A DNA stretch of 27,362 bases from RGIG4608 sp045125655 (lineage in GTDB: Bacteria; Bacillota; Clostridia; Oscillospirales; CAG-272), in the NCBI GenBank assembly GCA_045125655.1, contig JBGVNP010000196.1, positions 1 to 27,362 on the forward strand. The letters are read 5' to 3'. The number at the start of each line of letters is the position of its first letter. The first letter of the stretch is position 1. The notes beneath the pieces were generated by a model. It saw only the letters and a list, made by a program, of their open reading frames with translations. It did not search any database and was not told where the DNA came from. This document shows positions 8,487 through 17,831 of this stretch, in pieces. A program made the position numbers and the translations under genes.

Positions 8487-9596
8487 TTATTTTTTAATAA
8501 GCTCCATAATCTGCTCAAATATTACTTTGTTTGCATCAGTATTGGCAAACTGAGCTATATTTTTGCTAAGCTCCTCTCTCTTTTCCTTGCTTGCAACAAG
8601 GGAGTTAAGAGCATTCGCAAACGAAGCATCATCAAGCTCCTTTTCTTCAATCATAAGAGTTGCATCGGCATCTGCAAGAACCTTTGCATTTTTATACTGA
8701 TGATTATCCACAACGTTGGGGGAAGGAATTATCAAAGCCGCCTTTTTCATCATAGCAAGCTCCGAGATCGTCATAGCACCCGCGCGACAAATGATAACGT
8801 CCGCAGCACTCATTCTCACGTGCATATCGTGAATATACTCAAGCATCGAAAGATTTGAGCATTTATCAAGACCGTTTCCGACAAAAGCACGACTAAAATC
8901 CGAATAATAATTCCTACCCGTAGCAAGCTCCAAAAGAACGTCATCTCTGTCCCTTGCAACGTTTTTCATATAAGAGAAAACTATCTCGTTTATTCTCTGC
9001 GCTCCAAGACTTCCGCCAAAGGCAAGAACATAAGTCTTGTCGCTTGGAATACCGAGCTTTTCCCTTGCCTCATTATAGTCAAGACCGCCAAAGCCACCGC
9101 GAAGAGGATTGCCAACGTGTACGACCTTTTCCTTATTCTTGATATAATTTTCACTGTCCTTGAAATTAACTAAAATCTTGTCAAGATTTCCCTGAAGCTG
9201 CTTTATCGCAAGACCGGGACGCGCATTGGATTCGTGAGCGACTGTGGGGATTTCCATTTTAGCCGCCACCTTGAGCGCAGGCCAGCAAACGTATCCACCC
9301 GTTCCGATAACAATGTCGGGCTTAAATTCCTTTATTATCTTCTTGGCCTCAAACTGTGAGCTTATCATAAGATATGCCGCCTTAAGATTTGAAAGTGAAA
9401 GCGAACGGCTGATACCCATTATCTCAACGTGATGGAGCTTGTAGCCCTCTTTTGTGACAAGTGTATTTTCAAGGCCTCGCTTTGTGCCGACAAATTCTAT
9501 CTCGGCATCGGGAATATTCTTTTTTATAGTGCTCGCAATGGCAAGTGCAGGATTGATATGTCCCGCCGTGCCGCCGCCCGTCATCAAAACTCTCAT
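8487..9596 (-). CDS. murG: UDP-GlcNAc:lipid I N-acetylglucosaminyltransferase MurG
   Basis: A membrane-associated GT28 glycosyltransferase that adds GlcNAc to lipid I, giving lipid II. It is 369 residues, normal for MurG. The first glycine-rich loop GGGTAGHINPALAIA is at residues 7-21, a central GGSLGAQRIN at about 194-203, and the donor-binding CRAGAMTISEL with PSPNVVDNHQ in the C-terminal half. AGGAA lies upstream of the ATG, 14 nt after the ftsW stop. Placed between ftsW and ftsQ as in many Firmicutes. Confidence 0.97.
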   Translation of the reverse strand: MRVLMTGGGTAGHINPALAIASTIKKNIPDAEIEFVGTKRGLENTLVTKEGYKLHHVEIMGISRSLSLSNLKAAYLMISSQFEAKKIIKEFKPDIVIGTGGYVCWPALKVAAKMEIPTVAHESNARPGLAIKQLQGNLDKILVNFKDSENYIKNKEKVVHVGNPLRGGFGGLDYNEAREKLGIPSDKTYVLAFGGSLGAQRINEIVFSYMKNVARDRDDVLLELATGRNYYSDFSRAFVGNGLDKCSNLSMLEYIHDMHVRMSAADVIICRAGAMTISELAMMKKAALIIPSPNVVDNHQYKNAKVLADADATLMIEEKELDDASFANALNSLVASKEKREELSKNIAQFANTDANKVIFEQIMELIKK

Positions 9597-9610
9597 ATTT
9601 ATTTCCTTTT

Positions 9611-10918
9611 CTATTTTTTCTTTAATGTACTGAAGCGCGATATCGAAAGGATTATTCCCATTTCAAATATCTGAAGTGCCAAGGATGTTCCACCCGAACT
9701 GAAGAATGGGAGCGAAATACCCGTATTTGGCATTGAATTGGTAACTACCGCAATGTTCATAGCCACCTGAAGCGCAAGCTTGAAGGTGAGTCCGAATGCA
9801 AGTAGTGAGGTGTATTTGTCGGGAGCACGCGCCGCTATCTTAAATCCGCGAATAACTATGAGCGCAAAAAGACCTATAAGGAGCGCCGCACCGAAGAATC
9901 CAAGCTCTTCACAAATAATAGTAAAAACAAAGTCGTTCTGCGGCTGTGAAACGTAACCGTATTTTTGTCGGCTGTTTCCAAGTCCCACACCAAAAAATCC
10001 GCCCGAACCAATCGCATAAAGTCCCTGAAGGGTCTGCCATGCAGAACCGAGAGGGTCGACCTTCTCTATGTTGAGCCAAGTATATACGCGATCCTGTGCA
10101 TATCCCGAAACCGCAATAAGCAAAACGCCCGCAACGGCGATCGCGCCAAGGATGGCAAAGATCCATTTCGTTCTCGTTCCGCCCATATACATAACTGCTA
10201 TGCCTATCATACCGATGATCATAAGTCCCGAGATATGCTTTTCAAGCATAACCAGAACACAAATAAAACCGAAAATGCACGCAGGATAGAAAACACCGTA
10301 TTTAAATTCGCTCCTTATATCCCTGTCGTTTATCAGCTTTTTGTCATATTTCGCCATATAGAAGGCAAGCATCATAACAACGCCCGTCTTGGCAATCTCC
10401 GATGGCTGAATGGTAATAAATCCAAGGTCTATCCATCTCTGCGCGCCACCCGCACTCCAGCTGAAGATGGGTAAAAGAACGAGCATGAGAAGAAATGCCG
10501 AGCCAACGTATGTTACCGTACCAAAGCATTTCCAAAACCAAGGACGCGCATACATAACGAAAGGAATCGTGATCGCTATTGCCGCCACCGCAAAAATTAT
10601 GTATCTGATAATAAAATAGGAGCTGTCGTCATATTTCTGCTCAGCATAAACGTAGCTGGCACTATAGGACATTACCGCTCCAAAACAAAGTAAAACCATA
10701 ACGTATATAAGAAACCGCACGTCAATACCGTTTCTGTATATTACAGCTTCACTCCTCTCTCCCTTGTCGGAAGAATGGTCGGGCGCGATGGCTTTACTAA
10801 ATGCCTCATCCTTTTTGTAGGTACGCTCTCGCGCCGCTTCCATATATTCAATTATTCTTTTCTTTAAACTTGTTTTTTTGGAAGTCTTAGGGATTTTGTT
10901 ATTTTCATTATTCTTCAT
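9611..10918 (-). CDS. ftsW: SEDS-family peptidoglycan glycosyltransferase FtsW
   Basis: A 435-residue polytopic protein with about ten membrane helices. The SEDS motifs are visible in the C-terminal half: GVGLGNSRQKYGYVSQPQNDF and ICEELGFFGA, then SGGTSLALQIFEMG near the end. It polymerises glycan strands from lipid II together with a class B PBP, here encoded four genes upstream. A polar, Lys-rich N-terminal extension of about 70 residues precedes the first helix, longer than in many FtsW proteins. The start is clear, with GGAGG 7 nt before the ATG. The gene follows mraY directly; the murD gene found at this spot in many clostridial dcw clusters is absent. Confidence 0.96.
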   Translation of the reverse strand: MKNNENNKIPKTSKKTSLKKRIIEYMEAARERTYKKDEAFSKAIAPDHSSDKGERSEAVIYRNGIDVRFLIYVMVLLCFGAVMSYSASYVYAEQKYDDSSYFIIRYIIFAVAAIAITIPFVMYARPWFWKCFGTVTYVGSAFLLMLVLLPIFSWSAGGAQRWIDLGFITIQPSEIAKTGVVMMLAFYMAKYDKKLINDRDIRSEFKYGVFYPACIFGFICVLVMLEKHISGLMIIGMIGIAVMYMGGTRTKWIFAILGAIAVAGVLLIAVSGYAQDRVYTWLNIEKVDPLGSAWQTLQGLYAIGSGGFFGVGLGNSRQKYGYVSQPQNDFVFTIICEELGFFGAALLIGLFALIVIRGFKIAARAPDKYTSLLAFGLTFKLALQVAMNIAVVTNSMPNTGISLPFFSSGGTSLALQIFEMGIILSISRFSTLKKK

Positions 10919-10936
10919 ACCCTTACCTCCAAAAAA

Positions 10937-11926
10937 TTATAAAATGCCGAAATAAGCTATTACACAGAAAATCAAGGTCACAAGAGAAAATACCGTAACC
11001 ACCTTAATTTCACTCCATCCGCACTGCTCAAAGTGATGGTGGATGGGAGCCATCTTAAACACTCTCTTTTTTCTTCCCGAAAGCTTGAATACACCCACCT
11101 GAATAATATCGGATGCCGCCTCGGAAAGATAGATAATTCCAACAAGGAAAATTATGAGTGGTTCATCAAGCACAAATGTTGCACCGACCACAAGTCCGCC
11201 AAGGAAGAGTGAGCCCGTGTCACCCATAAACACTCTTGCAGGATAGTAGTTATATACAAGGAATCCTGCGGTAGCGCCTATTATAGAAGCTCCTATAAGA
11301 ATAAGCACCTTGTTGTCAACGGTAAATCCCGCCGCACTGAAGAATATACCAACAATAAGCGTGACCGAGCTTGCAAGACCGTCAATACCGTCAGTAAGAT
11401 TCACACTGTTTACAAAGCCCACAATGAGAACGAACGCAAAAACGTAATAGATAGCGCCAAGCTCAAGACTAACACTTGTGAAAGGAATGTGAAGCGCAGT
11501 GTTTATATTGCCCGTAAGCTCCATAGCAACGAGATAGACTATCGCCACAGCGGACTGAAGAATTATCTTTGTTTTTGCACTAAATCCTTCATTTTGCTTC
11601 TTAATAAGCTTTGTATAATCGTCAAAAAATCCGATCATTCCGTTGAGAGTTGCAAGACCCAAGCAAAGAGCCAAAGGAATAAGCTCCTTAGAGCTACCGT
11701 TAACGGCAAAAATTATAGAAACAACCGCCATAACACCCAATATTGCCATAATAAAGCAGATGCCACCCATAGTGGGAGTACCTGCTTTATCCTTGTGCCA
11801 ACGGGGTCCAATCTCCAGTATCTGCTGACCGACCTTATGGCTTTTCAGTATTGGGATAATGAGTCTTTCAAGTACGACGGTGATAAGAAATATCGCAAGT
11901 GCGACCGTAATAAACTCAAATACCAT
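10937..11926 (-). CDS. mraY: Phospho-N-acetylmuramoyl-pentapeptide transferase MraY
   Basis: An integral membrane enzyme that transfers phospho-MurNAc-pentapeptide to undecaprenyl phosphate, making lipid I. It has 329 residues from ATG 11926 and about ten helices. Diagnostic motifs are GFFDDYTKL (catalytic Asp pair), NLTDGIDGLA, FMGDTGSLFLGG and APIHHHFE in the expected order. A longer frame begins inside murF, but ATG 11926 has AGAGG a few bases upstream and gives the normal N-terminus. It lies 16 nt after murF. Confidence 0.97.
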   Translation of the reverse strand: MVFEFITVALAIFLITVVLERLIIPILKSHKVGQQILEIGPRWHKDKAGTPTMGGICFIMAILGVMAVVSIIFAVNGSSKELIPLALCLGLATLNGMIGFFDDYTKLIKKQNEGFSAKTKIILQSAVAIVYLVAMELTGNINTALHIPFTSVSLELGAIYYVFAFVLIVGFVNSVNLTDGIDGLASSVTLIVGIFFSAAGFTVDNKVLILIGASIIGATAGFLVYNYYPARVFMGDTGSLFLGGLVVGATFVLDEPLIIFLVGIIYLSEAASDIIQVGVFKLSGRKKRVFKMAPIHHHFEQCGWSEIKVVTVFSLVTLIFCVIAYFGIL

Positions 11927-11942
11927 ATATACCTCTATTCTA

Positions 11943-13364
11943 TTATGCAAGCTGTGCCTTAACGTAATTAAGCACCTGTTCAGCCGCAAGACCGCGGCTC
12001 GCCTTAACGAGAAGCACGTCGCCTTCTCTCAAAACAGAGAGGAGCTTTTTGCCAACTGCTTCCGCATCTGTGATGGGATTTCTGAATATCTTCTTTTCGC
12101 TCATACCGTTCTTAACTGCTCCATCCGCAAGACTTGAGGATGAAAGCTCACCGTAAGTGAAGAGATAATCCGCATCCACACCTGCAAGATGTGAGCCAAC
12201 GCCCGCGTGAAGATCGGATGCAGTAGCACCGAGCTCTCTCATATCACCAAGAAGAGCAATCTTTCTGCCACCTCTTGCCTTAGCGATCTCGCCAAGCACG
12301 TTGATAGCTGCGTTCATTGATTCGGGGCTTGCATTGTAGCAGTCCTCGATAACCGTCACACCTGAAACAGTGTAGATATTCTGGCGCATACCTGCAGGAA
12401 CGTAATCAAGAAGACCTGCGCGTATATCCGCCTCGTTCATTTCCATCTTAAGACCTATTGAAAATGCCGCCATAGCGTTGTAAACGTTATGTGAGCCCGC
12501 AAGGTTGATGCAAATATTCTTATACTCCGCAAAAGGAGTTTTCATATCGAAGGAAAGTCCATTTTCGGTTGCTTTTATATTGCTTGCGAAATAATCACAC
12601 TTTTCGTTCTTCATACCGAAATAAACAACGTTGTATCTGTCGCTCTCGTGTCCAAGAAGAAGGGGCTCGTCACCGTTTAAGAAAAGTGTTCCGCCGTCCT
12701 TAAGACCTGCGGTGATCTCCATCTTCGCGCGGCGAATATTCTCTCTCGAACCAAGCATCTCAAGATGTGAAGAACCGATATTGGTAATAACTGCAACGTC
12801 GGGCTTTGCCGCCTCGCTCATATACTCGATCTCACCAAGACCGCTCATACCCATCTCGAATACTGCGGCGTCATTCTTCTGGCTAAGCTCAAGCATACTC
12901 ATGGGCATACCAATTGTTGAGTTAAAGTTTCCATTTGTTTTGTAAAGATTGTATTTTCTGTCAAGCACCGCGGATATAAACTCTTTGGTGGTTGTCTTAC
13001 CTACAGAACCTGTTACAGCAACCGTCTTGATGTCCACCTGACTCTTAACGTACTCCGCAATGTCACGGATTGCACGAATAGAGTTCTCAACAAGTATGAT
13101 TGCAACGCCCTTAACATCAAGGGGTAATCTTTCAGCGATAACGCAGCGGCATCCTGCCTTAACCACGTTCTGAATGAAGGAATGACCGTCAACGCGCTCG
13201 CCGCGGATAGCAACGAACATAGAAGTATTATCTGCTTCACGTGAGTCAGTGCAAACGGTTTCAAACAAAACCTTATTTTCACACGCAACGGTATAGAGTG
13301 TACCGCCACAGATTTCTGCGATCTTATCAGCTGTAAGACGTCCAAGACCAAGCTTAATCTTCAT
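11943..13364 (-). CDS. murF: UDP-MurNAc-tripeptide:D-alanyl-D-alanine ligase MurF
   Basis: A cytoplasmic Mur ligase that adds D-Ala-D-Ala to UDP-MurNAc-tripeptide. It is 473 residues with the three Mur-ligase domains. The ATP-binding P-loop GSVGKTTTKEF is at about residues 119-129, a DCYNASPESM motif at about 335-344, and GDMRELG and KASRGLAAE occur toward the C-terminus. Its ATG lies inside the end of murE, an 11-nt overlap; the AAGGAGG site is read as Gly codons of murE, which implies translational coupling. Confidence 0.97.
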   Translation of the reverse strand: MKIKLGLGRLTADKIAEICGGTLYTVACENKVLFETVCTDSREADNTSMFVAIRGERVDGHSFIQNVVKAGCRCVIAERLPLDVKGVAIILVENSIRAIRDIAEYVKSQVDIKTVAVTGSVGKTTTKEFISAVLDRKYNLYKTNGNFNSTIGMPMSMLELSQKNDAAVFEMGMSGLGEIEYMSEAAKPDVAVITNIGSSHLEMLGSRENIRRAKMEITAGLKDGGTLFLNGDEPLLLGHESDRYNVVYFGMKNEKCDYFASNIKATENGLSFDMKTPFAEYKNICINLAGSHNVYNAMAAFSIGLKMEMNEADIRAGLLDYVPAGMRQNIYTVSGVTVIEDCYNASPESMNAAINVLGEIAKARGGRKIALLGDMRELGATASDLHAGVGSHLAGVDADYLFTYGELSSSSLADGAVKNGMSEKKIFRNPITDAEAVGKKLLSVLREGDVLLVKASRGLAAEQVLNYVKAQLA

Positions 13365-14832
13365 ATTTCATTCCTCCTTGTTTTTCTATATCTTTAAGTA
13401 TCTCTCGCTCATCAAACGGTTGAACGCCGTTAGAGCTTATCTCGTAATTTTCATGTCCCTTGCCTGCAAGCAGAATGATGTCACCCTTTCTTGCAGTGGC
13501 TATAGCATATTCAATAGCTCTTCTTCTATCGGGAATGACCGTGAAATTTTTATTTTCTCCAACTCCCGAAAGAATATCGTCAATAATTTTAAGTGGCTCC
13601 TCGCTCCTTGGATTATCGCTTGTAATAATCACAAAATCCGCTTTGCTTACGGCGATTCCACCCATAATTTTGCGTTTTTGCTTTTCCCTGTCGCCGCCGC
13701 ACCCAAAGAGTAAAACCACTCTTTGACCTTCTGTCTTAAATAAGTGAGCCGTTTCAAGCAGCTTTAAGAGCGCATCGGGCGTATGAGCATAATCCATATA
13801 GACCGCAAAACCCCGATCCTTAAAAAGCTCCGTTTTTTCAAGTCTACCCTTGACGTTTTTCAAAGCTTCAAAGGATCGTTTTATTATATTATTATCTATT
13901 CCAAATTCAATCGCGCACGCGCACGATTGCATAGCGTTCAAAATTGAAAACCGACCGGGTATATTGCATTTCAGCGCAAGTTCATCATTTTCGTATAAAA
14001 TTTTGAATTTGCTTCCGTTTTCAAAGAGATTTTCAACCTCACTTGCAATATAATCGGCATCCTGACTCATCGAGCAGGTCTTTATTTTACATTTTGCATG
14101 CTTCAAAATACGCTTGCCGTATTCATCGTCAATATTTATTATTCCAAGTCCGCACTGATCAAATAAGCGAAGCTTGGATTTAAAATAATCTTCCATATCA
14201 CAGTGGAAATCAAGGTGATCCTCGGTAAGATTGGTAAAAATTGCCACGTCAAAGAAGATTGGATCAAGCTTGTGAAGCTTTAGAGCGTGAGAGCTTGCTT
14301 CCATTATCACAAGCTCCACACCGCCGTCCGACATCCTGTGGAGCATTTTATAAAGCTCCTCAGGATCGGGCGTTGTGAAATTTGCCTGCGAGAGTTTAGT
14401 TTTTTTAGAAAAGGACGAACAATTCAGAGTACCTATAAGCTCGCAGGGGATGTGAAGTGTTTCAAAAATATTTTTTATCATAACGGATACGCTCGTTTTA
14501 CCGTTTGTTCCCGTCACTGCGATAAATCTTAGTTTTTTTGTTGGCTCACCATAGAATACGTTGAGCATTTTGGAGAGCGCTATCCTTGTGTTATCAACTA
14601 AAATCGAATTTTCACAAAGATATTTTTTATTTTCGACAATCACCGCGCAAGCGCCTCTGCTAAGGGCATCTTCTATAAAACCGTGACCGTCGTTTTTTGT
14701 TCCCTTAAGACACACGAAAACGTAATTTTCTTTTATCTCGTGGGATCGAGAGGTTATTCCCTCAATTTCGAGCGTGGCAAGATGCTCAGGACACTTGATC
14801 CCCGCTCCTTCGCAAATATCAAGAAGTTGCAT
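13354..14832 (-). CDS. murE: UDP-MurNAc-dipeptide:meso-diaminopimelate ligase MurE
   Basis: A cytoplasmic Mur ligase that adds the third residue of the stem peptide; 492 residues, usual size. The P-loop GTNGKTSV is at about residues 109-116. The motif DNPRSEEP at about 410-417 is the signature of enzymes that use meso-diaminopimelate rather than lysine, so the wall is predicted to be meso-DAP type. GGAGGA lies 3 nt before the ATG, a rather tight spacing. It follows the PBP gene by 50 nt and overlaps murF. Confidence 0.97.
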   Translation of the reverse strand: MQLLDICEGAGIKCPEHLATLEIEGITSRSHEIKENYVFVCLKGTKNDGHGFIEDALSRGACAVIVENKKYLCENSILVDNTRIALSKMLNVFYGEPTKKLRFIAVTGTNGKTSVSVMIKNIFETLHIPCELIGTLNCSSFSKKTKLSQANFTTPDPEELYKMLHRMSDGGVELVIMEASSHALKLHKLDPIFFDVAIFTNLTEDHLDFHCDMEDYFKSKLRLFDQCGLGIINIDDEYGKRILKHAKCKIKTCSMSQDADYIASEVENLFENGSKFKILYENDELALKCNIPGRFSILNAMQSCACAIEFGIDNNIIKRSFEALKNVKGRLEKTELFKDRGFAVYMDYAHTPDALLKLLETAHLFKTEGQRVVLLFGCGGDREKQKRKIMGGIAVSKADFVIITSDNPRSEEPLKIIDDILSGVGENKNFTVIPDRRRAIEYAIATARKGDIILLAGKGHENYEISSNGVQPFDEREILKDIEKQGGMKYED

Positions 14833-14882
14833 AAGTCCTCCAAAATTTGAAATGACTTTAAACTTCCTTTGATCTCGGAATT

Positions 14883-17147
14883 TTAATCATCGGGATCGAG
14901 ATATCTGAAGGTAACGGCAACCACTGTGCCGGGCGATACCCTCGTGCCTGCGGGAATTGATTGGCTTATTACCACGGCCCCCGCACCGCTCATATAGTTA
15001 TCAGTTCCCTCTATACGTATATTCAGCTTCGCGTTCGTGAGAATCTGATTTGCCGCGTAAGCACCCTTACCCACAAGGTCGGGCACCGTAACGCTCATCT
15101 CCTCAGGCGCATTGCCAGTATAAAGAGTTATTATCTTGTTTGTTCTGTCTATAACAGCGCCACCCTTGGGCATCTGATTGGTAACGTATCTTCCGTCACC
15201 CTTTACTATAACATCGTATTCAAAGGATTCCGCCTTAGCGACCGCCTCTTCAAGCGTCATATCCATAAGATAGGGCACCTTAACGCTGTTATCCTTGGAT
15301 ACGTCCTTTTCAACACCGATGTGAGGAAGTATTCCTTCCATAAGAGCACCCATATAGGGAGCAGCTATAACGCTTCCGTAAAGCACACCCTGACTTGGCT
15401 CGTCAACCATTATAAGGGCCGCGATCTTTGGTTTATCAGCAGGAGCAAATGCGATACATGAGCATATATAAGGCTCAACGTTCTCAACTCGAACGTCACC
15501 TTTTTTCTCACTCGTTCCCGTTTTTGCGGCTATCTTGTAGCCCGCAACGTAAACGTTTTTCGCACCGCCGTCACCCGAAACGCCCTCCTCAAGAATAACT
15601 GCAAGCTTGTCACAAACATCCTTGCTTATTACCTGACGTTTAACACTCGTTTCATGCTGATAGGTTATATTGCCCTCGTTGTCGGTAATCTTATCGACAA
15701 GATATGGCTCAAGCAAATAGCCGCCGTTAGCAACGGAGGCAATCGCCATCATGTGCTGAATGGGTGTGATATTGAAGTTCTGACCGAATGCATAGATAGC
15801 AAGGTCAAGAGCCGTCATATCGTTTTGTGTCTTTATTACACTGTTACCCTCACCGGGAAGGTCTATTCCCGTTTTTTGAAGATAACCGAATGATTTAAAA
15901 TAATTGTAAAATCTGTTAATTCCAAGTCGTTCGCCTATGGTCATAAACCATACGTTGCAGGATTGCACAAGTCCCTCGGCAAAGCTAAGTGAGCCGTGTC
16001 CCGTCTTAACGTGACAGTGTATCTGATGACCGAACATCGTGAGCGAGCCGCCGCAGAATACGTTGTCATTTTGGAGCTTAACCTCGTTTTCAGTGAGTGC
16101 CATCGATGAAGAAATCACCTTAAAGGTCGATCCGGGAATATATGAATCCGAAACCGCCTTGTTTCTCCACATATCAAAAACGTATTTTTGTTTAGCTTCC
16201 TTATACTCATCAGTTCCCTCAACGAGTCCGTCATCAATAAGAAACTGAGAATAGTATTCATTCAATGTCCACGGATCGTTAAGGTCAAAGCCGGGTACAG
16301 TTGCCATAGCAAGTATAGCTCCCGTTTCAACGTCAACAACGATTCCGCACGCCCTATTTTGCGCTCCACATTCCTTCACGGTAGTGAGGAGCTGCTCCTC
16401 AAGCACACTTTGAATGTAAGCATCTATCGTGGTTGTGAGATTTCCACCGTTTTGAGCGGGAATGTAGCTTTCATATTCATAGGGCATCTCGTTGCCGTAG
16501 GAGTCCCTCGCGGTAACGTAATAGCCGTCAGTACCTGCAAGGATCTCGTCGTATTGCGACTCGATTCCGTAAATTCCCGTGCCGTCGGCATTCGTAAAGC
16601 CGATGACCGAGGATGCAAGCTCGGAATTAGGGTAGTATCTTGTGCTTGTAGCTTCAAGATATATCATATTGTGATAGTCATTTTCATCAATGAACCTTCT
16701 GACCTCGTCAGCTTTTTCGTCCATAACGTTTTTTGCTATCGTTCTGTCAAGATATTTGGTGCGCTTGGTTTCCTCATAAACCTTGTTATAATCAACTCCG
16801 AGTATGTCGGAAAGTCCGCGTGCAATATCCTTTGCATAATCTATATTTTCTCCGTTATCGTTTGCTTCCTCTTGATTGTTAAGGATAGATAAGGGGGATA
16901 TAAAAATTCTGTAAGTCGTTATATTCGTCGCAAGAACGTTGCCGTTTCTGTCGTAGATGATACCGCGCTCGGCAGCAACTCTTGACTGTGTGGTCATCTG
17001 ATCAATGACCTTTTTCAAATATTTATCAAAATCAACCGTTTGTATCCAAAAAATTCTTCCGAGTAATATCGAAAAAACAAGCAATATGGCAACCATCACA
17101 ACGGTCGCTCTTTTTAATCTTTCGTGATTTGACGAGATATTATTCAA
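14883..17147 (-). CDS. ftsI: Class B penicillin-binding protein (FtsI/PBP2B/SpoVD type) with two PASTA domains
   Basis: A septal transpeptidase. From TTG 17147 it is 754 residues: a short cytoplasmic tail, one membrane helix (about 15-35), a dimerisation domain with the AERGIIYDRNG motif, a transpeptidase domain, and two C-terminal PASTA repeats (about 624-750). Catalytic motifs are present: STFK with Ser at about 340, SCN at about 396, KTG at about 542. No ATG is available. TTG 17147 has AAGGAG 8 nt upstream; an alternative TTG at 17174 has AAGGA 7 nt upstream and would add 9 residues. PASTA domains and position after the ftsL-like gene match both vegetative PBP2B and sporulation SpoVD, which cannot be separated here. 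A structured leader precedes it. Confidence 0.95.
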   Translation of the reverse strand: MNNISSNHERLKRATVVMVAILLVFSILLGRIFWIQTVDFDKYLKKVIDQMTTQSRVAAERGIIYDRNGNVLATNITTYRIFISPLSILNNQEEANDNGENIDYAKDIARGLSDILGVDYNKVYEETKRTKYLDRTIAKNVMDEKADEVRRFIDENDYHNMIYLEATSTRYYPNSELASSVIGFTNADGTGIYGIESQYDEILAGTDGYYVTARDSYGNEMPYEYESYIPAQNGGNLTTTIDAYIQSVLEEQLLTTVKECGAQNRACGIVVDVETGAILAMATVPGFDLNDPWTLNEYYSQFLIDDGLVEGTDEYKEAKQKYVFDMWRNKAVSDSYIPGSTFKVISSSMALTENEVKLQNDNVFCGGSLTMFGHQIHCHVKTGHGSLSFAEGLVQSCNVWFMTIGERLGINRFYNYFKSFGYLQKTGIDLPGEGNSVIKTQNDMTALDLAIYAFGQNFNITPIQHMMAIASVANGGYLLEPYLVDKITDNEGNITYQHETSVKRQVISKDVCDKLAVILEEGVSGDGGAKNVYVAGYKIAAKTGTSEKKGDVRVENVEPYICSCIAFAPADKPKIAALIMVDEPSQGVLYGSVIAAPYMGALMEGILPHIGVEKDVSKDNSVKVPYLMDMTLEEAVAKAESFEYDVIVKGDGRYVTNQMPKGGAVIDRTNKIITLYTGNAPEEMSVTVPDLVGKGAYAANQILTNAKLNIRIEGTDNYMSGAGAVVISQSIPAGTRVSPGTVVAVTFRYLDPDD

Positions 17148-17174
17148 ACGTTCACACTCCTTTTCATATACCAA

Positions 17175-17366
17175 CTTTCTTTCCTTACGAAAAATAAACG
17201 GTGAGAGCCGGATTCAAGCAAATGGGCCGTTGCTTTTGCTCCGTGTCGTAAGGTCTAACCTCCACGAAAGACCCTTTGACATGCTCTTCACCGTTTTTCA
17301 AGTGTGGCAAATGGAAAGAAATCTGCTTTCTTCATCTTATTCGAAGAAGATAAGCATTATGATTTT
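17175..17366 (-). promoter_or_regulatory. Candidate structured cis-regulatory RNA leader of the PBP gene (inside the dcw operon)
   Basis: This 190-nt gap, in a cluster whose genes otherwise mostly touch, can fold on the minus strand into a multibranched structure. A closing stem pairs 17283-17295 with 17197-17208 (12 bp, one bulge). An inner hairpin pairs 17269-17273 with 17252-17256, or alternatively 17264-17267 and 17258-17261 with 17246-17249 and 17251-17254. A third hairpin pairs 17235-17240 with 17217-17222. In addition, 17246-17253 is perfectly complementary over 8 nt to 17183-17190, which contains the AAGG ribosome-binding region just upstream of the PBP start. The same strand can thus pair within the leader or mask the ribosome site. 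It matches no riboswitch class that I recognise. Confidence 0.55.
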
Positions 17367-17831
17367 TCACTTAAATTGTTGAAAAATCCATTCTATGAGA
17401 GAAGTAAATGAAGCTTTTTTATAGTCACCCTTCACAACTCCGTCTGTTTTGTTACTCGATATATATTCCGAATTGACGTGCTCCTTGTTGATCATTCCGA
17501 GCACCTCTTTCGCATAAAACTCAATATCTATCCCCTCATTTTTCTTGTTAAGCTCGGTTTCAAGCTCAGCGATCTTAAAATCAAGCTCATCCATTTCGTC
17601 ATTCAATGCGTTCTTTTCGTTTTGAGCAGAGCTCAAAAGAACCATCGAGCTGACTATCATCAAAAGGGATACCGTAATTGCCGCAACGGATAGAATAACT
17701 CCCTTAGGCAATCTTGTTTTATTTCCTTCTATTATCTTTTCACTGCTTCGCTCTTCGAGAGGGATCCAGAGCTTTGCCGCCTCTAAAATCAATCTCTTGA
17801 GCTTGGGAATAAATTCGTTCTTGTTAGGCAT
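17367..17831 (-). CDS. ftsL: FtsL-like cell division protein (bitopic, coiled coil)
   Basis: 154 residues: an N-terminal cytoplasmic part of about 43 residues, one membrane helix (about 44-68), then a coiled-coil stretch (about 70-100) rich in Leu, Glu and Asn, and a short tail. This topology, and its place between rsmH and the class B PBP gene, fit FtsL, which joins FtsQ/DivIB and DivIC at the septum and helps activate FtsW-PBP. The sequence is too divergent to call from motifs alone; a DivIC/FtsB-type septum initiator is the alternative. It is longer than typical FtsL. The ATG overlaps the previous stop by 1 nt (TAATG). Confidence 0.75.
   Translation of the reverse strand: MPNKNEFIPKLKRLILEAAKLWIPLEERSSEKIIEGNKTRLPKGVILSVAAITVSLLMIVSSMVLLSSAQNEKNALNDEMDELDFKIAELETELNKKNEGIDIEFYAKEVLGMINKEHVNSEYISSNKTDGVVKGDYKKASFTSLIEWIFQQFK

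Noticed and set aside
16188..16892. Long open frame on the plus strand (234 codons) opposite the PBP gene
   Set aside because: It lies fully inside the strongly supported PBP gene, has no protein-like features or ribosome site, and reflects codon bias on the opposite strand. The same holds for the other long opposite-strand frames over the ABC, FtsW, radical SAM and SufB genes.
17175..17366. Group II intron domain, SRP RNA, 6S RNA, T-box or SAM, glycine, TPP, Mg or c-di-GMP riboswitch
   Set aside because: The conserved sequence blocks of these RNAs are not present in the leader on either strand.
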